Shown here: positions 53,044-64,000 of the stretch, piece after piece
Numbering within the stretch: position 1 is the stretch's first letter
Layout: every line of letters begins with the position of its first letter
Source: Cylindrotheca closterium
Taxonomy: Eukaryota; Bacillariophyta; Bacillariophyceae; Bacillariales; Bacillariaceae
Reading direction: 5' to 3'
Assembly (NCBI GenBank): GCA_933822405.4
Contig: CAKOGP040000435.1
Location: forward strand, 1-64,000
Length of the DNA stretch: 64,000 bases
Made by a program: the position numbers and the translations under genes
The notes under the pieces: generated by a model
What the model saw: only the letters and a program-made list of their open reading frames with translations
Told to the model about the DNA's origin: nothing
Database searches by the model: none

Positions 53044-55665
53044 ATGCAAGCAGTCGCAGCACGGCGTCAACAAATCATCATGGAGTCCTCCAATAAAGTC
53101 TCCTTTTCCATTCCATCACTGAAAATACCTTCTTTAGCGTCGTCCTCTGATGCTGTCAAAGAAAAGGAAAACAACGCTCCAAAACGAAGATCTTTCCAGC
53201 CGTCTCCAGTTGTTAAGCATTCACCGCGTGCCGACGTGAATTATTCGTCGGAGAGAAAGCCATCCTCTAGCCTACGAACGCCGTTAGTTTCCAAACAACC
53301 TTTGCAACAAAAGACTCCCTCCTCTGCTTTACGAAAATCAGCTTCGAAACCACACAGGGTCCTTCGATATGGTGAATCTATGGAATCTGTATTTTGCCTT
53401 TCTCAAGGCTCAACCGAGCGGCATCGTAGCTTATGCGAAGGCATCGCCGACGGATCATTAGCTGATGATCCATCTGCTTGGCGAAAAGTACTAGAACTGG
53501 CTGCGCGCTCCGCCTCTTCTTCGTCTTCATCGGAATCAGATCTCTTTCGATTGCACAGGCGGGCCATTATTCGATTTCCACTCGAGAAGAAACAAGACAG
53601 CAGCGATGTCGAAGATGTTCTTTCCATTTGGATATCTTATGCTGAAGCTCATGCCATAAATGGAGCAATCGACGAGGCTCGTAGGACCTTTCGGCACATC
53701 GAGAATCAATCTACCACTCTCAATGCGGAATACTATCTTAAGCAAGCTCACATGGAGTCCAAGCATGATAAGGAACGAGTGGAAGGAATTCTCATCCGTG
53801 GAATCAATAAAAAAGCTTCGCCAACGGTCGAACTTGTTAATGCGCTACAAAAATGGAGAGGCAAGAATGGAGGGTCAAGACGAAGTGGCGAATCATCGAC
53901 CATCACTGAAAAGAAGACGACGAATTACTCTACTTCTCCCAAACGAGAAGCTCCGCCAATCATTGAAAAAAGAAATCACTCTGGATCTCCTAAGCGCGAA
54001 GCACCCACTTCAACAATACTCACAAGCTCCAAACGAATCAAGACCGAAACTGGAGGACGTCGTAAGCTGCTCACGCGCAAGACTTCCCCACAACCCTCCA
54101 TTGAAAGTACTGTCGATCATGAATCCAAGAGCAAACGAACTTCCCTTTCTGCAACTCCAACTATTGCCAAAGCAGACCGTAAACCAATTCGTTTGCTAGC
54201 ATCCAAGCGCCTTAGTAGTATGGGATCATTGGGTCAACCAGCTCGTGTCAATCCCGATCAAGCAGCCGCTGCACACGAGTCGGAAAGTGACGGTGAAACG
54301 GATATTCCCGCAGCTCACGGCAAACAGGCAGAGCTCTCCAATGCGACTCTGAACGATACCGCCACTCTCAAGCCCAAGCTGAAGAAGGTTGACTTGGGAT
54401 ACATGTGGGATTGGGACCCTAGCAGCAGAACAAAGGAAACCAAAGCGCAACCTACTGGGACACCATCACCAGATGATCCGAACACCGAGAATCCGAGTAC
54501 ATCTCAAGCAACAGGATCTACTTCAAGCACTGTCGTATCGACCACTAGTTCTGACAGCAATCATAGTCAGACCGCTGACAAGGAGAAAGATGTCAAGACA
54601 CCGGCAAGTCAAAAGTCGCCCACGGAACAAACCGAGTCCGAAATCAAGCCCGAGCCTCTCGCTAACATCAACCGAGAGTTTCTTCCCTTGGTCCACGAAG
54701 CCAATGTTCTCCGAGTCAACTCTAAATCCTACGTCAAACTTGGAGTGATTGGAAAGGGAGGCTCGTGTAAAGTCTATCGTGCGTTGACGAAAAAGTGCGA
54801 AGTAGTTGCAATTAAGAAAGTCAAGCTGGAAGGAATGGACGCAAAGGCTATTGAGGGATATGCCAACGAGATTGCTCTTCTCAAACGTTTGCGACAGAAC
54901 CCTGCAATCATTCATATGCATGATAGCGAAGTTGACTTGAAGCGAAAATCAATTTTTGTTGTCATGGAGCCAGGGGAAACTGATCTCAATCAAGTTTTAA
55001 AGAAGCGGGCCGATGCCGGAACCTGCCGATCCTTGAACATGAACTTCATTCGTCTAACGTGGCAGCAGATGCTCAGTGCGGTTCATTCCATTCACCAAGA
55101 ACGAATCATTCACAGCGACTTGAAGCCGGCTAACTTCCTCTTTGTTCGAGGGGCTCTGAAACTAATTGACTTTGGAATCGCAAAGGCCATTCAAAGCGAC
55201 GATACCACGAATGTTTATAGGGAAAGTCAAATTGGAACACTGAACTACATGTCACCGGAAGCAATCATGGATGATGGATCGGGTGCCGACGGTCCCCGAA
55301 TGAAGATTGGAAGGGTAAGTACTACTACGAACAGTGGAACTCGCAATATGAATCGTAATATGGTTTCTCACTGATTTAATGAACTTAAATCATAGGCTTC
55401 AGATGTGTGGTCCCTCGGCTGCATTCTTTATGAAATGGTTTACGGAAAGACTCCGTTTGCCAAATACCACTTTATCCAGAAATTACAAGCCATTGTCAAT
55501 CCGAATACCAAAATCGATTTTCCCGACGACGTCGATGCCACTGCTGTTGACGCCATCCAACAATGCTTGCGACGAAACCCCGAGGATCGTCCACCAATTA
55601 TGGGAAGCAGTGGTCTCTTGAATGAACATATCTTTCTGCATGGCGGGAAGAAGAGATCAGCATGA
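53044..55665 (+). CDS. MPS1: MPS1/TTK-type dual-specificity spindle checkpoint kinase
   Basis: Exons 53044-55314 and 55396-55665 (intron 55315-55395, 81 nt, phase 0) give 846 residues; a second ATG at 53080 is also possible. The kinase domain starts at about residue 562: IGKGGSCKVYRAL loop (570), VAIKK with Lys591, the MEPGETDLNQVL hinge, HSDLKPANFLF (Asp692; HSD rather than HRD, as is usual in MPS1), DFG at 709, GTLNYMSPEAI, then after the splice SDVWSLGCILYEMVYGKTPF. The YGKTPF and NYM(S/P)PEAI motifs single out MPS1/TTK. Residues about 118-270 form a TPR-like N-terminal helical region, also known in MPS1 for kinetochore binding. The middle is disordered and Ser/Thr/Lys-rich. Role: monitoring kinetochore attachment and activating the mitotic checkpoint. 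Confidence 0.92.
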
Positions 55666-55785
55666 GCCTTGAACCGTCCACCTGTGCTGCCATACTGTCC
55701 AAGATTTGAGTGGGAGACTGTGTCAACGCTTCCAATTTTTGTACATTGAATACATCTCTTGTACTGCCAATTCTACAGTTGTACC

Positions 55786-57261
55786 CTAGAGTTCGTCGTC
55801 GTCGTCGTCATCGTCATCCTTGTCTTCTTCCGTAGGTATGATAGTGGCAGTTGTGATAGCATTTTGTTCGATACTGCTTTTTGTCATGGTTGCATCCGGT
55901 GGTGGCCGCTCAGTTGTATCGTCAGTGGATTTTTTGCCTTGCTCCGTAGAAATACTAATAGTAGTAGGAGCTTCTTCCTTCACCGCCAATGCTTTGAGTT
56001 GAATTTCATAGTTTGGGCTTGGTTCACCTGAGCGAAGCCAATTGAAGTCTCTGACATCCAACATATTATTCAAATTAGTGACAAAGACAATCCGACTGCA
56101 GTCTTCCAAAATGGCACCCGCTCCAATATTGACTGTGCATTGTAAAGCAACAGAGTAATGAAGACGCAATTGTTGTCCAGATGCTTGTAGCTGACAGGAA
56201 TGACACCCCGTGACATGGATTGCAGAACCGACTTGTTCCTGAACGACAATCTCGGTTTCTTCCGAGTCCACAATGTGCAGTGTCATGAGCTTTATCAATC
56301 TAGGTCGGCCAATCAATATTGTCACGAGTCAGTTCGAGGCAGGAGAAGAAAAGAAGAGAAGACAGGGGGCAGGGAAGTCAGAATCATACATTGGACAAGA
56401 GACAGGAACTATATAGTGTCTCGTAATGGAACACCGCAAACATTAAAAGCGGGCAATAGCTGTAGCCATGCCGATCGCCGTCACTTACATTGTTAGCGAA
56501 CAATTCTTGAGATTTTTCACTAGCAAAGCGGCATCCGAAATCTGAAGAGAGAGAATTTTGTCTCCGACACGAACCGACCCATCAATATCAATCACAACTG
56601 AGACATCAGATAAATCTTGAAGCGAAGCCCCTTCATTGGCCGTTTGCCCCGATCCAGGTTTGCTTCTGTTGGTTCCAGCGTCAGAGCCTGAAACTGACTG
56701 GAAAACAGTTTGGTGAGCAGCATTTCGTCTCGCCACTTCTTCTCGGTATCGACGAAAAACAAACTTTCCTGTTGGAGCAATTTCTTGTTTGGAATTTTCC
56801 CACTGGGCCAAGTGCTTTGTAAAGACATTATGAAGGAGTCTCAAATCGGCAACTGGTAAGACTGGGACCTCCCAATCTTGAAAGACGACAATTGAACCCA
56901 AACAGTGCTTTTGCAATTGCTGTAATTCTAGCTTTAAATCCAAAAGCTGCTGATTCACGTTCTGAGGTTTTCCTGTCATTGTGTTTTCAGCTTCTTTTGA
57001 TCCATCGACATTGGTAGTATTGTCATTTTCACTGGACGCTTCCTTATGTAATCCTTGTAGCTTGGCTTCCCACTGAGTAAGATTCGTTCGTAGACGTTCC
57101 CAAAAGCTATGAATGACATCCGCGTGTTGAGACCGCTGTGACCTTTCAATTGTCTTCAGTCGGGCCTGCTGTGAGGCCAGAAACTCCATTTCGGAATTCA
57201 CGGTGGAATCGTTAGGATTCGATTTCTTCCCATCGGGTAATTCAACGACAGTGCAGTTCAT
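55786..57261 (-). CDS. TBCC: Tubulin-folding cofactor C
   Basis: Exons 57261-56489 and 56299-55786 (intron 56300-56488, 189 nt, GTAAGT...CTAG) give 428 residues. I take the ATG at 57261; the frame is open to 57342 but only with a non-ATG start. The N-terminal half is helical with a ASQQARLKTIERSQ stretch and heptad-like EFLASQQ...LELQQLQKH segments, as in the spectrin-like part of TBCC. The C-terminal half is the beta-helix C-CAP/TBCC domain: VKNLKNCSLTI (spliced), HVTGCHSCQLQASGQQLRLH, and LEDCSRIVFVTN. The catalytic Arg in QLR and the C-rich turn are kept. TBCC completes alpha/beta-tubulin folding and stimulates GTP hydrolysis. A disordered acidic tail (KDDDDDDDDEL) ends the protein. Convergent with MPS1, 120 bases away. 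Confidence 0.88.
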
Positions 57262-57612
57262 GAGTTCTGGATTGGTCGATTTTGATGTTGATATTGTTGA
57301 TATTGTTGATGTTGATATTGGTGATGGTTGATGATGATGCAATATAACATGTACTCATAATTCATCGATATATACTACTGTACCTCTCCATAATTTTTTT
57401 GTCACCGTTTGTGAATAATACCAACTTTGCAAGTACCTTGAGCGAGCGCGCCGGATTTTCCACATTCAATATCCGTTGGATATCTTTCGTCAACAATCGG
57501 AACCTGCAAGTACAGTATTTAGATGAGATCGGAAGACGAAAAGAAATAGCGGCAGAGCAGAGCGCGATCATCGCATTCATTGTCATTATTCCTATTGCCT
57601 GCAACCTTCATT
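57262..57612. promoter_or_regulatory. Divergent intergenic region of 351 bp
   Basis: Between the TBCC gene (minus) and the alpha/beta hydrolase (plus), probably holding both promoters. A GATGTTGATATT-type repeat (about 57286-57316) lies in the TBCC leader. No other feature seen. Confidence 0.5.
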
Positions 57613-59377
57613 ATGACCAAGACGATTGTTGAAGCCCTAACCGTAAAGAATCCAGGAGAAGTGGCTGGTGATGATGTGGATCCTCCAGAGGTACTTGATA
57701 CCATTCCAGTCTACAAGGAATTCTTCGCCGAACATGAAAAGTTTCAACGGATTCATGTCCACTTGGTCGGCCTCCGAGTTAGAGATCCATCAGAGGATTC
57801 AGATGCTGGCGTATTCAAAGCAAGTTGGTTCAAAACGCCAAGGCTTACAGTTGAGACCTATGGCGAGGATACAGGCAGCACCGATTATTTTCCCGTTGGA
57901 AAACACAGCACTCTGGTAAGTGTTTGCAATTTTATCGCATTTATCTTCAATCTAGCTGGTGATGAATCATCACCCACAGCTTTCACTCATCAAAGCCTCC
58001 TTGTAGAAATCTCAAACAAAGAAAGGACCCACCCCGGTTTGGGACGTCAAACTTGTCGTGATTGGAAAGAAAGAGACGACAGAAGGTATCAAGATTTCCG
58101 TGTCTGGTAAGAAAGACCAGTATTCTTTTGACTCGCCGGCTAGTGAATTCCCTGCTATTGGAGAAGACTGGAAAGAGCTTGTACATACACCTGCTGAAGA
58201 CGATGCAACCAATGTGGATTTTGTATACAAAGTTTGCATCTCGGATTGTGCGGAACGAACGGTAAGCCAAGAGGATGTGGCCAACTTTCTCCAGAGCACC
58301 GACACTGTGGAATATTCCGAGGCAGTCATCGACGCAGACAAAGATGCCGACAAGGCCGTTCTACAAATCTGGAAACACAAAGAACCAGCCAAAAAAGCTG
58401 TCCTTTGGCATTTGGGAAGAAACGATTGTTTTATGCATCCACACGTGGCCAATCCCTTGTTCATTGATAACGGATATGACATTTACGTATTGAACTACAG
58501 TGCCAATGGCCTGTGTAACAGGTTTGGTTTTGTTGTAAGTCTATGGCTCTCGATTGCCTTGAATCTGTATATTGTTACTGTAGGTCACAAGCACCACTCA
58601 CACTCATTTGAACCTCATTGTTGGCTGCTGTGAACGAAGGATGACCCAAATCTCCGATCCCACAATAATATCAAAGATTTCAACTTATATCTAAGTCAAA
58701 TTGAAAAGTCCATTGAGATGATGAAGGACGGAACATCGTACGACAAAGTGATTGGGTATGCACACTCCACTGGAGGACCTGTTCTGATCAACTATCTGCT
58801 GGAACGAGGAGATGATGCCTTTGATGGATTCATATTCAATGCACCATTTTTGGAATGGGGTAGCATGAACTTTGGAGGAAGTCAATTGATTGAAGACATG
58901 ACTCTGTTTTTATTGAATAATCACCCCGATCCCGACAAAAAATGGGGAACCGCGTCGACACCTGAAGAGCTCAAAGAAACACCGGTCGTGTACAAGGATA
59001 CTGAGGTCGTCGTGAGTGCCTGGAGTGCCAAACTTTGGTCAAGCTTCTTCTTTGACTGGCGAAGTCGACCACTTCACAATGTTGCAACAACTACGGGTTT
59101 CGCTGGAGGCGTAAGCAAAGTCCACAAGAAATTGGTCAAGAGGGCCAAGAAACATCACTATGCCACCCTCAAGCCACTGATTGTCTTGTCATCTAGAGGC
59201 GATGATGTTCTACAGAGCAATGAGACTCTGACCTTTGTTGATGGTGTTGGACCAGCTCGAGTGGAAATTGAGCTAGGATACAATTCGCATGACGTCTTTC
59301 TGAGTAGTGAAGTCGATGGTGTGGGAATGGCTGTCAATTTCATCAAATCTTGGATGGACGCCAAAGGATTCGCCTAA
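57613..59377 (+). CDS. Alpha/beta hydrolase, serine hydrolase
   Basis: Exons 57613-57915, 58007-58534 and 58640-59377 (introns of 91 and 105 nt, all phase 0) give 522 residues. The N-terminal 270 residues are a family-specific region (VLDTIPVYKEFFAEHEK, YFPVGKHSTL) before the hydrolase core, which begins ISFGIW-like AVLWHLGRNDCFMHPHV, then NGYDIYVLNYSANG, and, across the second splice, FGFVDDPNLRSHN. The nucleophile elbow is GYAHSTGG with Ser320; the acid is in SSRGDDVLQ (Asp465 or Asp466) and the base in NSHDVFLS (His494). This is the serine aminopeptidase S33/monoacylglycerol-lipase-like type with a cap. No signal peptide or membrane helix, so cytosolic. Substrate unknown. The stop lies 444 bases from the convergent permease gene. 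Confidence 0.85.
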
Positions 59378-59820
59378 GAAATCATCCAGCGAGAAATCAA
59401 TTTGTCTGTGTAGGTGTGTTTACAGCGTGGTATCGAAAATGGAGCTGCCAATAGCTCTACGGTACATGTTAGATGAGAGAACGAAAACTAGTTTACATGT
59501 CAACTGTATCTCCTCTAAAGTCCATAGTAGAATTGAAATGTCCATGTATTGTTGTCAACGGAAAAGAGAAACGAGCACTTCCACTACTATTGGAATCAAC
59601 TACAACGGCATTCAACCGACTGAAACGATTTTCCCGCCGTTGTCCAAAGGTTCCAATGTAATGCGATCTATATGAAGCGGTCTTCCCAAATGAGTTGACG
59701 GCATTCTTCTCCTACATGTAGTATAGTAGAAATTTTCAATCAAAATGACAAAATTATATTGAACTAAAAATGAAAAAGTCCTCTTGTGCAGACATATATG
59801 CGTTACCGATTTCGGTCGCT
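59378..59820. other. Intergenic, 443 bp, between convergent genes
   Basis: Contains 3' UTRs of both neighbours. Small frames at 59473-59675 have no protein-like character. No RNA gene or repeat seen. Confidence 0.55.
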
Positions 59821-61865
59821 TTAGGCTTGCGCCTCGTCACCGTTTTCAGTATCGCTTGGCAACTTTTCATCCGGCTCATCACTTGCTACCTTTTCTACTC
59901 CGGGGGGAAGATCTTTCATATCTTTCTTGCGGTGCACAGTGGTATCCATTGAGGCTTCAGAAAACCAATCGTCAAAGGCATGGCGAGTTTCGTCATCAAT
60001 GGGATCTTCAATGGTGCTGTCAAGCTTGGAAGCAAAGCCAACCAAGGCAAACGTGGCAGTGAGAATGATGTACGAGACAAAGTACATCCATTGATATCCG
60101 AATTCCCAGCATCCATTACTGGTACATTGTTCCCAGAAAGCATCATCAAAGTTGTCGAATCCAGCTTCTGGTACATGGATAATTCCAAAGAGAGCAAACA
60201 TGGCAGTAATCAGGGCCCAAATAGTTGCAACCTTCCACTGGCGGTCAATGACGTTGACAAGCATTGCAACCCAAAGCATGGATACAAGGAGTGCACCACG
60301 CTTCCATCCCAAAACACCAATCCATCCTGCACCGCCTGGAGTGTTGGTATTGAAGGTTCCATCGTCGGTCAAGGGAGCTCTACCCGAGACGTTGGTGACC
60401 CAATCGTAGACCGAGGGGAACAATCCAATGACATAAGCAGGATAGTGACGAGATGGGATGAAATCCAAGGCTTCTTGATTGACCATCAATCCAACAAAGA
60501 GAACGATCGGTCCAATGGTAGCTTGGTTGACGAGAGACTGGATCAAGGCGAGGATGCCAAAGAACGACATGATAAAATAAATAATGCCATTGACCAAGGA
60601 GTATCCAACTTTGGCACCCGATGCCTTGTGTGCTGGATGTCCAATGTAAACGACAGTACCAAAAGGAGATCCAAAGAACGAGGCAATGCAAGTACCGATA
60701 CCATCAATAATCATGGTCTCGCGAACGGGGAAGGGATCACTGACAAAGTGTAAAATTTTAGGAAGTCAAGTGAGTGAGTGATTTATATTGCTTCTGATAG
60801 CAAGCATGTCTTGAAGCTTTCACTTCAAACTTACCCTGCTTCCTTGGCAGACACGAGACACATGAGTGTGGTGGCGGCGGCAGAAATTCCAATCGGAATC
60901 ACAATACCCAAATAATCCTTGACCATGCCAAAGTCGCCAAACATGTCACCGGCGCTCCAGACGGGTCCCCACCACTTGACGAGCTCGGCAGCTTGCTTGG
61001 TATCTTCGGGATCATTAAGGCCAGTCGCCCAGCCCAAAATGACACCGACCAAGATGACTTGCAAGGCTTCGGGGATACGGTACTTTCCGACTCCAATGCG
61101 GACTCCCGCATACCATCCCAAGAATACCCACATGATGGCGGAGTATCCGACAATGGGTGCTGCAATACTGTAGGAGACCTGTTCAATTCCCAAAAAGGCA
61201 AATCCGATACCGGCGATAGGCACGAGGAGTGCTGCCGGTGGAACGACCTTGAGAATCAAAGGACCGAAGCAGCCAAACAAGATGGAAATGAGACCCGTGA
61301 TGAAATTGGCCACGAGGGCAACCTTGTAACCCTTGATAAAGCCGGCATCACCGCCGCCTTCCGCAAAAAAGACGGCATAAATGATATTGAAAACAAAGGC
61401 AAAGGCAGCCGGAGTATTCAATCCATAGGGCTGGGCAGTGTAAGGACGGCCATACTTGTTGGTGAGACGAACCGCTTGCCACGAGTAGTAGATGTTTCCA
61501 ATCAACAGGGTGATTCCGACACCGGGAACTATGCGGCCCCAAACGTATTCGTCCATGACACCTTTGGAGACGGCGTTTGGACCAAAGTTGGTCAAATCTT
61601 GAATGGCAAAAAGCGCACCGAGTAGGGTGGACAAGTTGTCAAAGAACAACTGAGACAGAGAGCCCATGTCACCTCCCGTCATGGTGAGGCCACTGCAGAA
61701 TGTCTAGTGGATTAGAGCGAAACAAGAGGTGTTAGAACCGGTAGCAGCCATGTTGACGACCATTCTTGGACAAACAACAATGATCACATCACGACGTATG
61801 CATGCTTTGCTTACCTTGAGGCAGTTGCCGCTACTGCGTGGAGCCTGTTCTTCGCTTTCTGACAT
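59821..61865 (-). CDS. Polytopic permease, NCS2/AzgA-like
   Basis: Exons 61865-61815, 61703-60835 and 60739-59821 (introns 61704-61814 and 60740-60834, GT-AG) give 612 residues. The splices restore CLKTFCSGLTM and KEAGDPFPVRETMI. About a dozen membrane helices are visible, for example IVPGVGITLLIGNIYY, ALVANFITGLISILFGCFG, ALLVPIAGIGFAFLGI and YLGIVIPIGISAAATTLMC. The motif GRPYTAQPYGLNTPAAFAF in an early helix and a later GSPFGTVVYIGHPAHK loop recall the substrate helices of NCS2/AzgA-type nucleobase permeases in the APC superfamily. The soluble tail is acidic (DEPDEKLPSDTENGDE). Substrate is a guess (purine, xanthine or a related anion). Minus strand, convergent with the hydrolase. Confidence 0.78.
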
Positions 61866-62473
61866 TGTAATGTTGGTAGGTATGCGAAATGCAGACAATG
61901 TTCAACTCTCATAGATTGTGATTGTGGGAAGCGAGATCTTTTGCAATCCAAACTGCCGTGCATTGGAGGGAATTACGAGAGCTGGTATCTTTACATGAGA
62001 AGAGTAGGGTGTGAACTGGGGAGATTTCTGACATCAGCCTTCTACGCCCCCAATCTACAGCAGATTTACGTATACCATCTGGAGTCCTAAACGAAAGGCT
62101 AGAAATGCCCGACAAAACAGCGGAAAAGAACCCCAAACTTCTCAGGAAATGACTGAACATTTCCTGACTCATACAGAAACTGGAATCGAAGAACACGCTG
62201 ACAAAAATCCATGTCATTCAGTAAACGGTAACGTCATGTTGATTTATTGAGCGGCAGGAGTGACACATAATACATATGAAATGCGCTCAAAAATCATTTT
62301 TGAGCCGCATATTCAATATACGTTCTGAACCGAAAAATAAGATCCATCGTCATCATTTCTCATGGTAATAACGTACGGTATATCAATCGGCTCTCTTTTC
62401 AAGTCAATCGCACAAGGGGGGGATATTCTTAGTAAGGCAAGGCATTGGTCATAGTCAAAGAATCAGCCATGCA
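61866..62473. other. Intergenic, 608 bp
   Basis: Upstream of the permease. A minus-strand open frame at 61909-62217 shows no recognisable feature. A GAGCCGCATATT/TTTTTGAGC region near 62285-62310 has imperfect inverted symmetry. No gene claimed. Confidence 0.5.
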
Positions 62474-63085
62474 TCAAACAATTGAAGAATTGAAAGGCGT
62501 CGGCAATGGTTTGGCGTCTTTGAAGATACCCTCGTCATCAAATAATAACTCTCCTCGGACGCCGCACCACATCGACGAGATGATTTCATAATGGTTTGCA
62601 GGTCCAAGGCTTATTTCTCAGCCTGTGTTTCGTCAAAGAGTCTGATATTGTGGTTTTCAAAATCAAGATGTGCAAACCGCGCATGGAATTCACCAAACAT
62701 GAAATCCAGCTCGCAAGAGGTTCCGGTCAACAATATATAGATCGGGAAGAACCACATATTCTGGGCCTTCTACATCCAGTTTCATGCCGACCACATCTTT
62801 CGGATATTGCCTTCCAGAGGGCGGGGTATCGGAGATCGGACGTTCTAATATGTGATGGCGCATCCAATACGAAAGTAAAACACTGATATTATGCTTCTTC
62901 AGAGAGAATCCAAGCTCGTTGTTGTCAGAGTCTCTTTGATGATATAATGTTGTTGTTCCTTCTCTATCCTACGCAGCTGCCTTCACAGCATGAAATCTCC
63001 AACCCATCGCTGCATAGGCAGCGCTCACCGCTTCCAACCGAGGCAAAATAGGTACAGGAATCTTCATCGGATCGATGTATGACAT
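62474..63085 (-). pseudogene. FkbM-family methyltransferase pseudogene
   Basis: From an ATG at 63085 one frame gives PRLEAVSAAYAAMGWRFHAV and stops at TAG (62969-62971). The same frame continues with REGTTTLYHQRDSDNNELGF, YWMRHHILERPI and DVVGMKLDVEGPEYVVLPDL, the hallmark DxEG-x-E motif of FkbM methyltransferases. Near 62715 a base is missing (CTCTTGCGAG) and the next frame resumes ELDFMFGEFHARFAHLDFEN to a stop at 62611; a last piece (FDDEGIFKDAKPLPTPF) lies in another frame down to 62474. These pieces are in the right order for one gene, with one nonsense change and at least two frameshifts. The N-terminal SAM loop is missing. It is a decayed copy of a subtype different from the intact FkbM gene at 13995-15869. 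Confidence 0.78.
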
Positions 63086-64000
63086 GGTTTACGACATGGT
63101 TTAGGATGACATTGATTCGGTTCATATACAAGAAGAGCCCGTGAACACCAATGTTGGAACAAATCAATGTATGATATTCTCAATTATTTCCACCGATTTG
63201 CAATGCGATAGGAGTTTATTTGCGGGCTGCGCTACCCGCCTTTCGGCGCTGGCGGCCATTCATCAATAAGCCAAGACAAAACGATAGAGCAGAGTATGAG
63301 TAGCCTAAGTAGAAGAAGAGGCGTAACGTGATCGACTGGACTTCCGAGTCCTGAGCAGATGTCAATGAGCAATCGAGAGCTCAACGGTCGCAATCGTCCA
63401 TCATCTACTTCTACCCCCCGTATATACTACTACTGTACTGTTGGCGGATGGTGATAAGCAGAGAATTCGTTGTGTATTCCATTTTTTAAAGCATAATTGA
63501 CATTGCAGGCTAGGGTTCAAAGCTAGTTATAACTAGTCGGTCTAATGCTTTACTTGTAGTCAGTGAATACGCTTTTGCCACATCCCAAAATTTCCTCATT
63601 GTTATTCTTGTCAGCAGCGGTATTCGGCCAGTAAAATGAAAAGTTGTTATCAGCACACGAATAGGAATGCCCATTGTTCAACTCAATATACATCCTTGCT
63701 CACACCTGTGCAATCGCATGAACCTCTGAATGGACATTGCACTATCTCGGCTTCCACACATAACTACTACCGATCATTGTGGTACATTTGCCTTCAATTT
63801 CATGAGACAATTTGCGCCAAAGACAAAGCCGGTCAAGGTGGGCTTCGCAGGCACTCAACAGCCGTATCAGTCACTGTATTGTTGAAGGTGTAAAGGATAC
63901 CAGAAGACAATTTGTTTGAGACCAAGAAGAGAGCATGCACCTATATTGCCGAGGTTTTGTAGTCTCTGAGCATTGAAGACACTGTTCAAATCAAGTTCAT
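63086..64000. other. Right end of window, 915 bp, nothing supported
   Basis: A frame at 63636-63893 has no recognisable domain and no signal peptide. A GC-rich patch with a GCGGGCTGCGC...GGCGCTGGCGG sequence (63222-63256) stands out from AT-rich surroundings but does not fold into a tRNA. No gene is claimed; the upstream part of the FkbM pseudogene would be expected here but was not found. Confidence 0.4.

Noticed and set aside
63222..63256. GC-rich patch considered as a tRNA or other RNA gene
   Set aside because: It has no D-loop or T-loop consensus and no seven-base acceptor stem partner within range.

Overview
The window looks like nuclear DNA of a diatom, most likely a benthic raphid pennate such as Seminavis or a relative (inference). 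Reasons: short spliceosomal GT-AG introns of 78-191 nt; plastid presequences with the heterokont 'ASAFAP'-type motif (clearest at 43777); many Ser/Asp/Gln-rich low-complexity proteins; and secreted GDPH/von Willebrand D-like proteins with Pro/Thr/Ser linkers of the kind linked to diatom adhesion trails. No bacterial operon, CRISPR array, tRNA, rRNA or transposase was recognised.

Left part (1-11.2 kb): three tandem, same-strand paralogues encode secreted proteins made of an N-terminal Cys-rich unit, a repetitive linker and a C-terminal GDPHFKTW domain. The first is cut by the window edge and carries a one-base frameshift inside its PSSPTE repeat. The linkers differ completely between copies (PSSPTE hexapeptides, PTS/GP-rich, Asp/Ser-rich 60-residue units), while the C-terminal domain is nearly constant.

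11.2-24.9 kb: an SH3-like/C2H2 zinc-finger protein, a plastid rubredoxin, an FkbM-type methyltransferase, a small secreted protein, a decaying ankyrin-repeat gene with detached fragments, and a large acidic coiled-coil protein followed by an eroded copy of its 3' end.

24.9-43.2 kb: a five-pass membrane protein with a repetitive tail, a potato-inhibitor-I family protease inhibitor whose reactive-site residue aligns as Glu, a GFA/DUF6151 zinc protein, two probable plastid/secretory preproteins, a coiled-coil protein, a large protein with two copies of an unnamed domain, and a membrane-anchored RidA-like protein.

43.2-64 kb: a plastid-targeted protein with six Lys-Trp motifs, a Golgi-type glycosyltransferase with a duplicated unit that has lost its DxD, a head-to-head pair of paralogous coiled-coil type II membrane proteins, an MPS1/TTK kinase, tubulin cofactor C, an alpha/beta hydrolase, a polytopic permease, and an FkbM methyltransferase pseudogene. 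Gene models with introns were joined by hand from frame continuity and splice consensus; no transcript or database check was possible.
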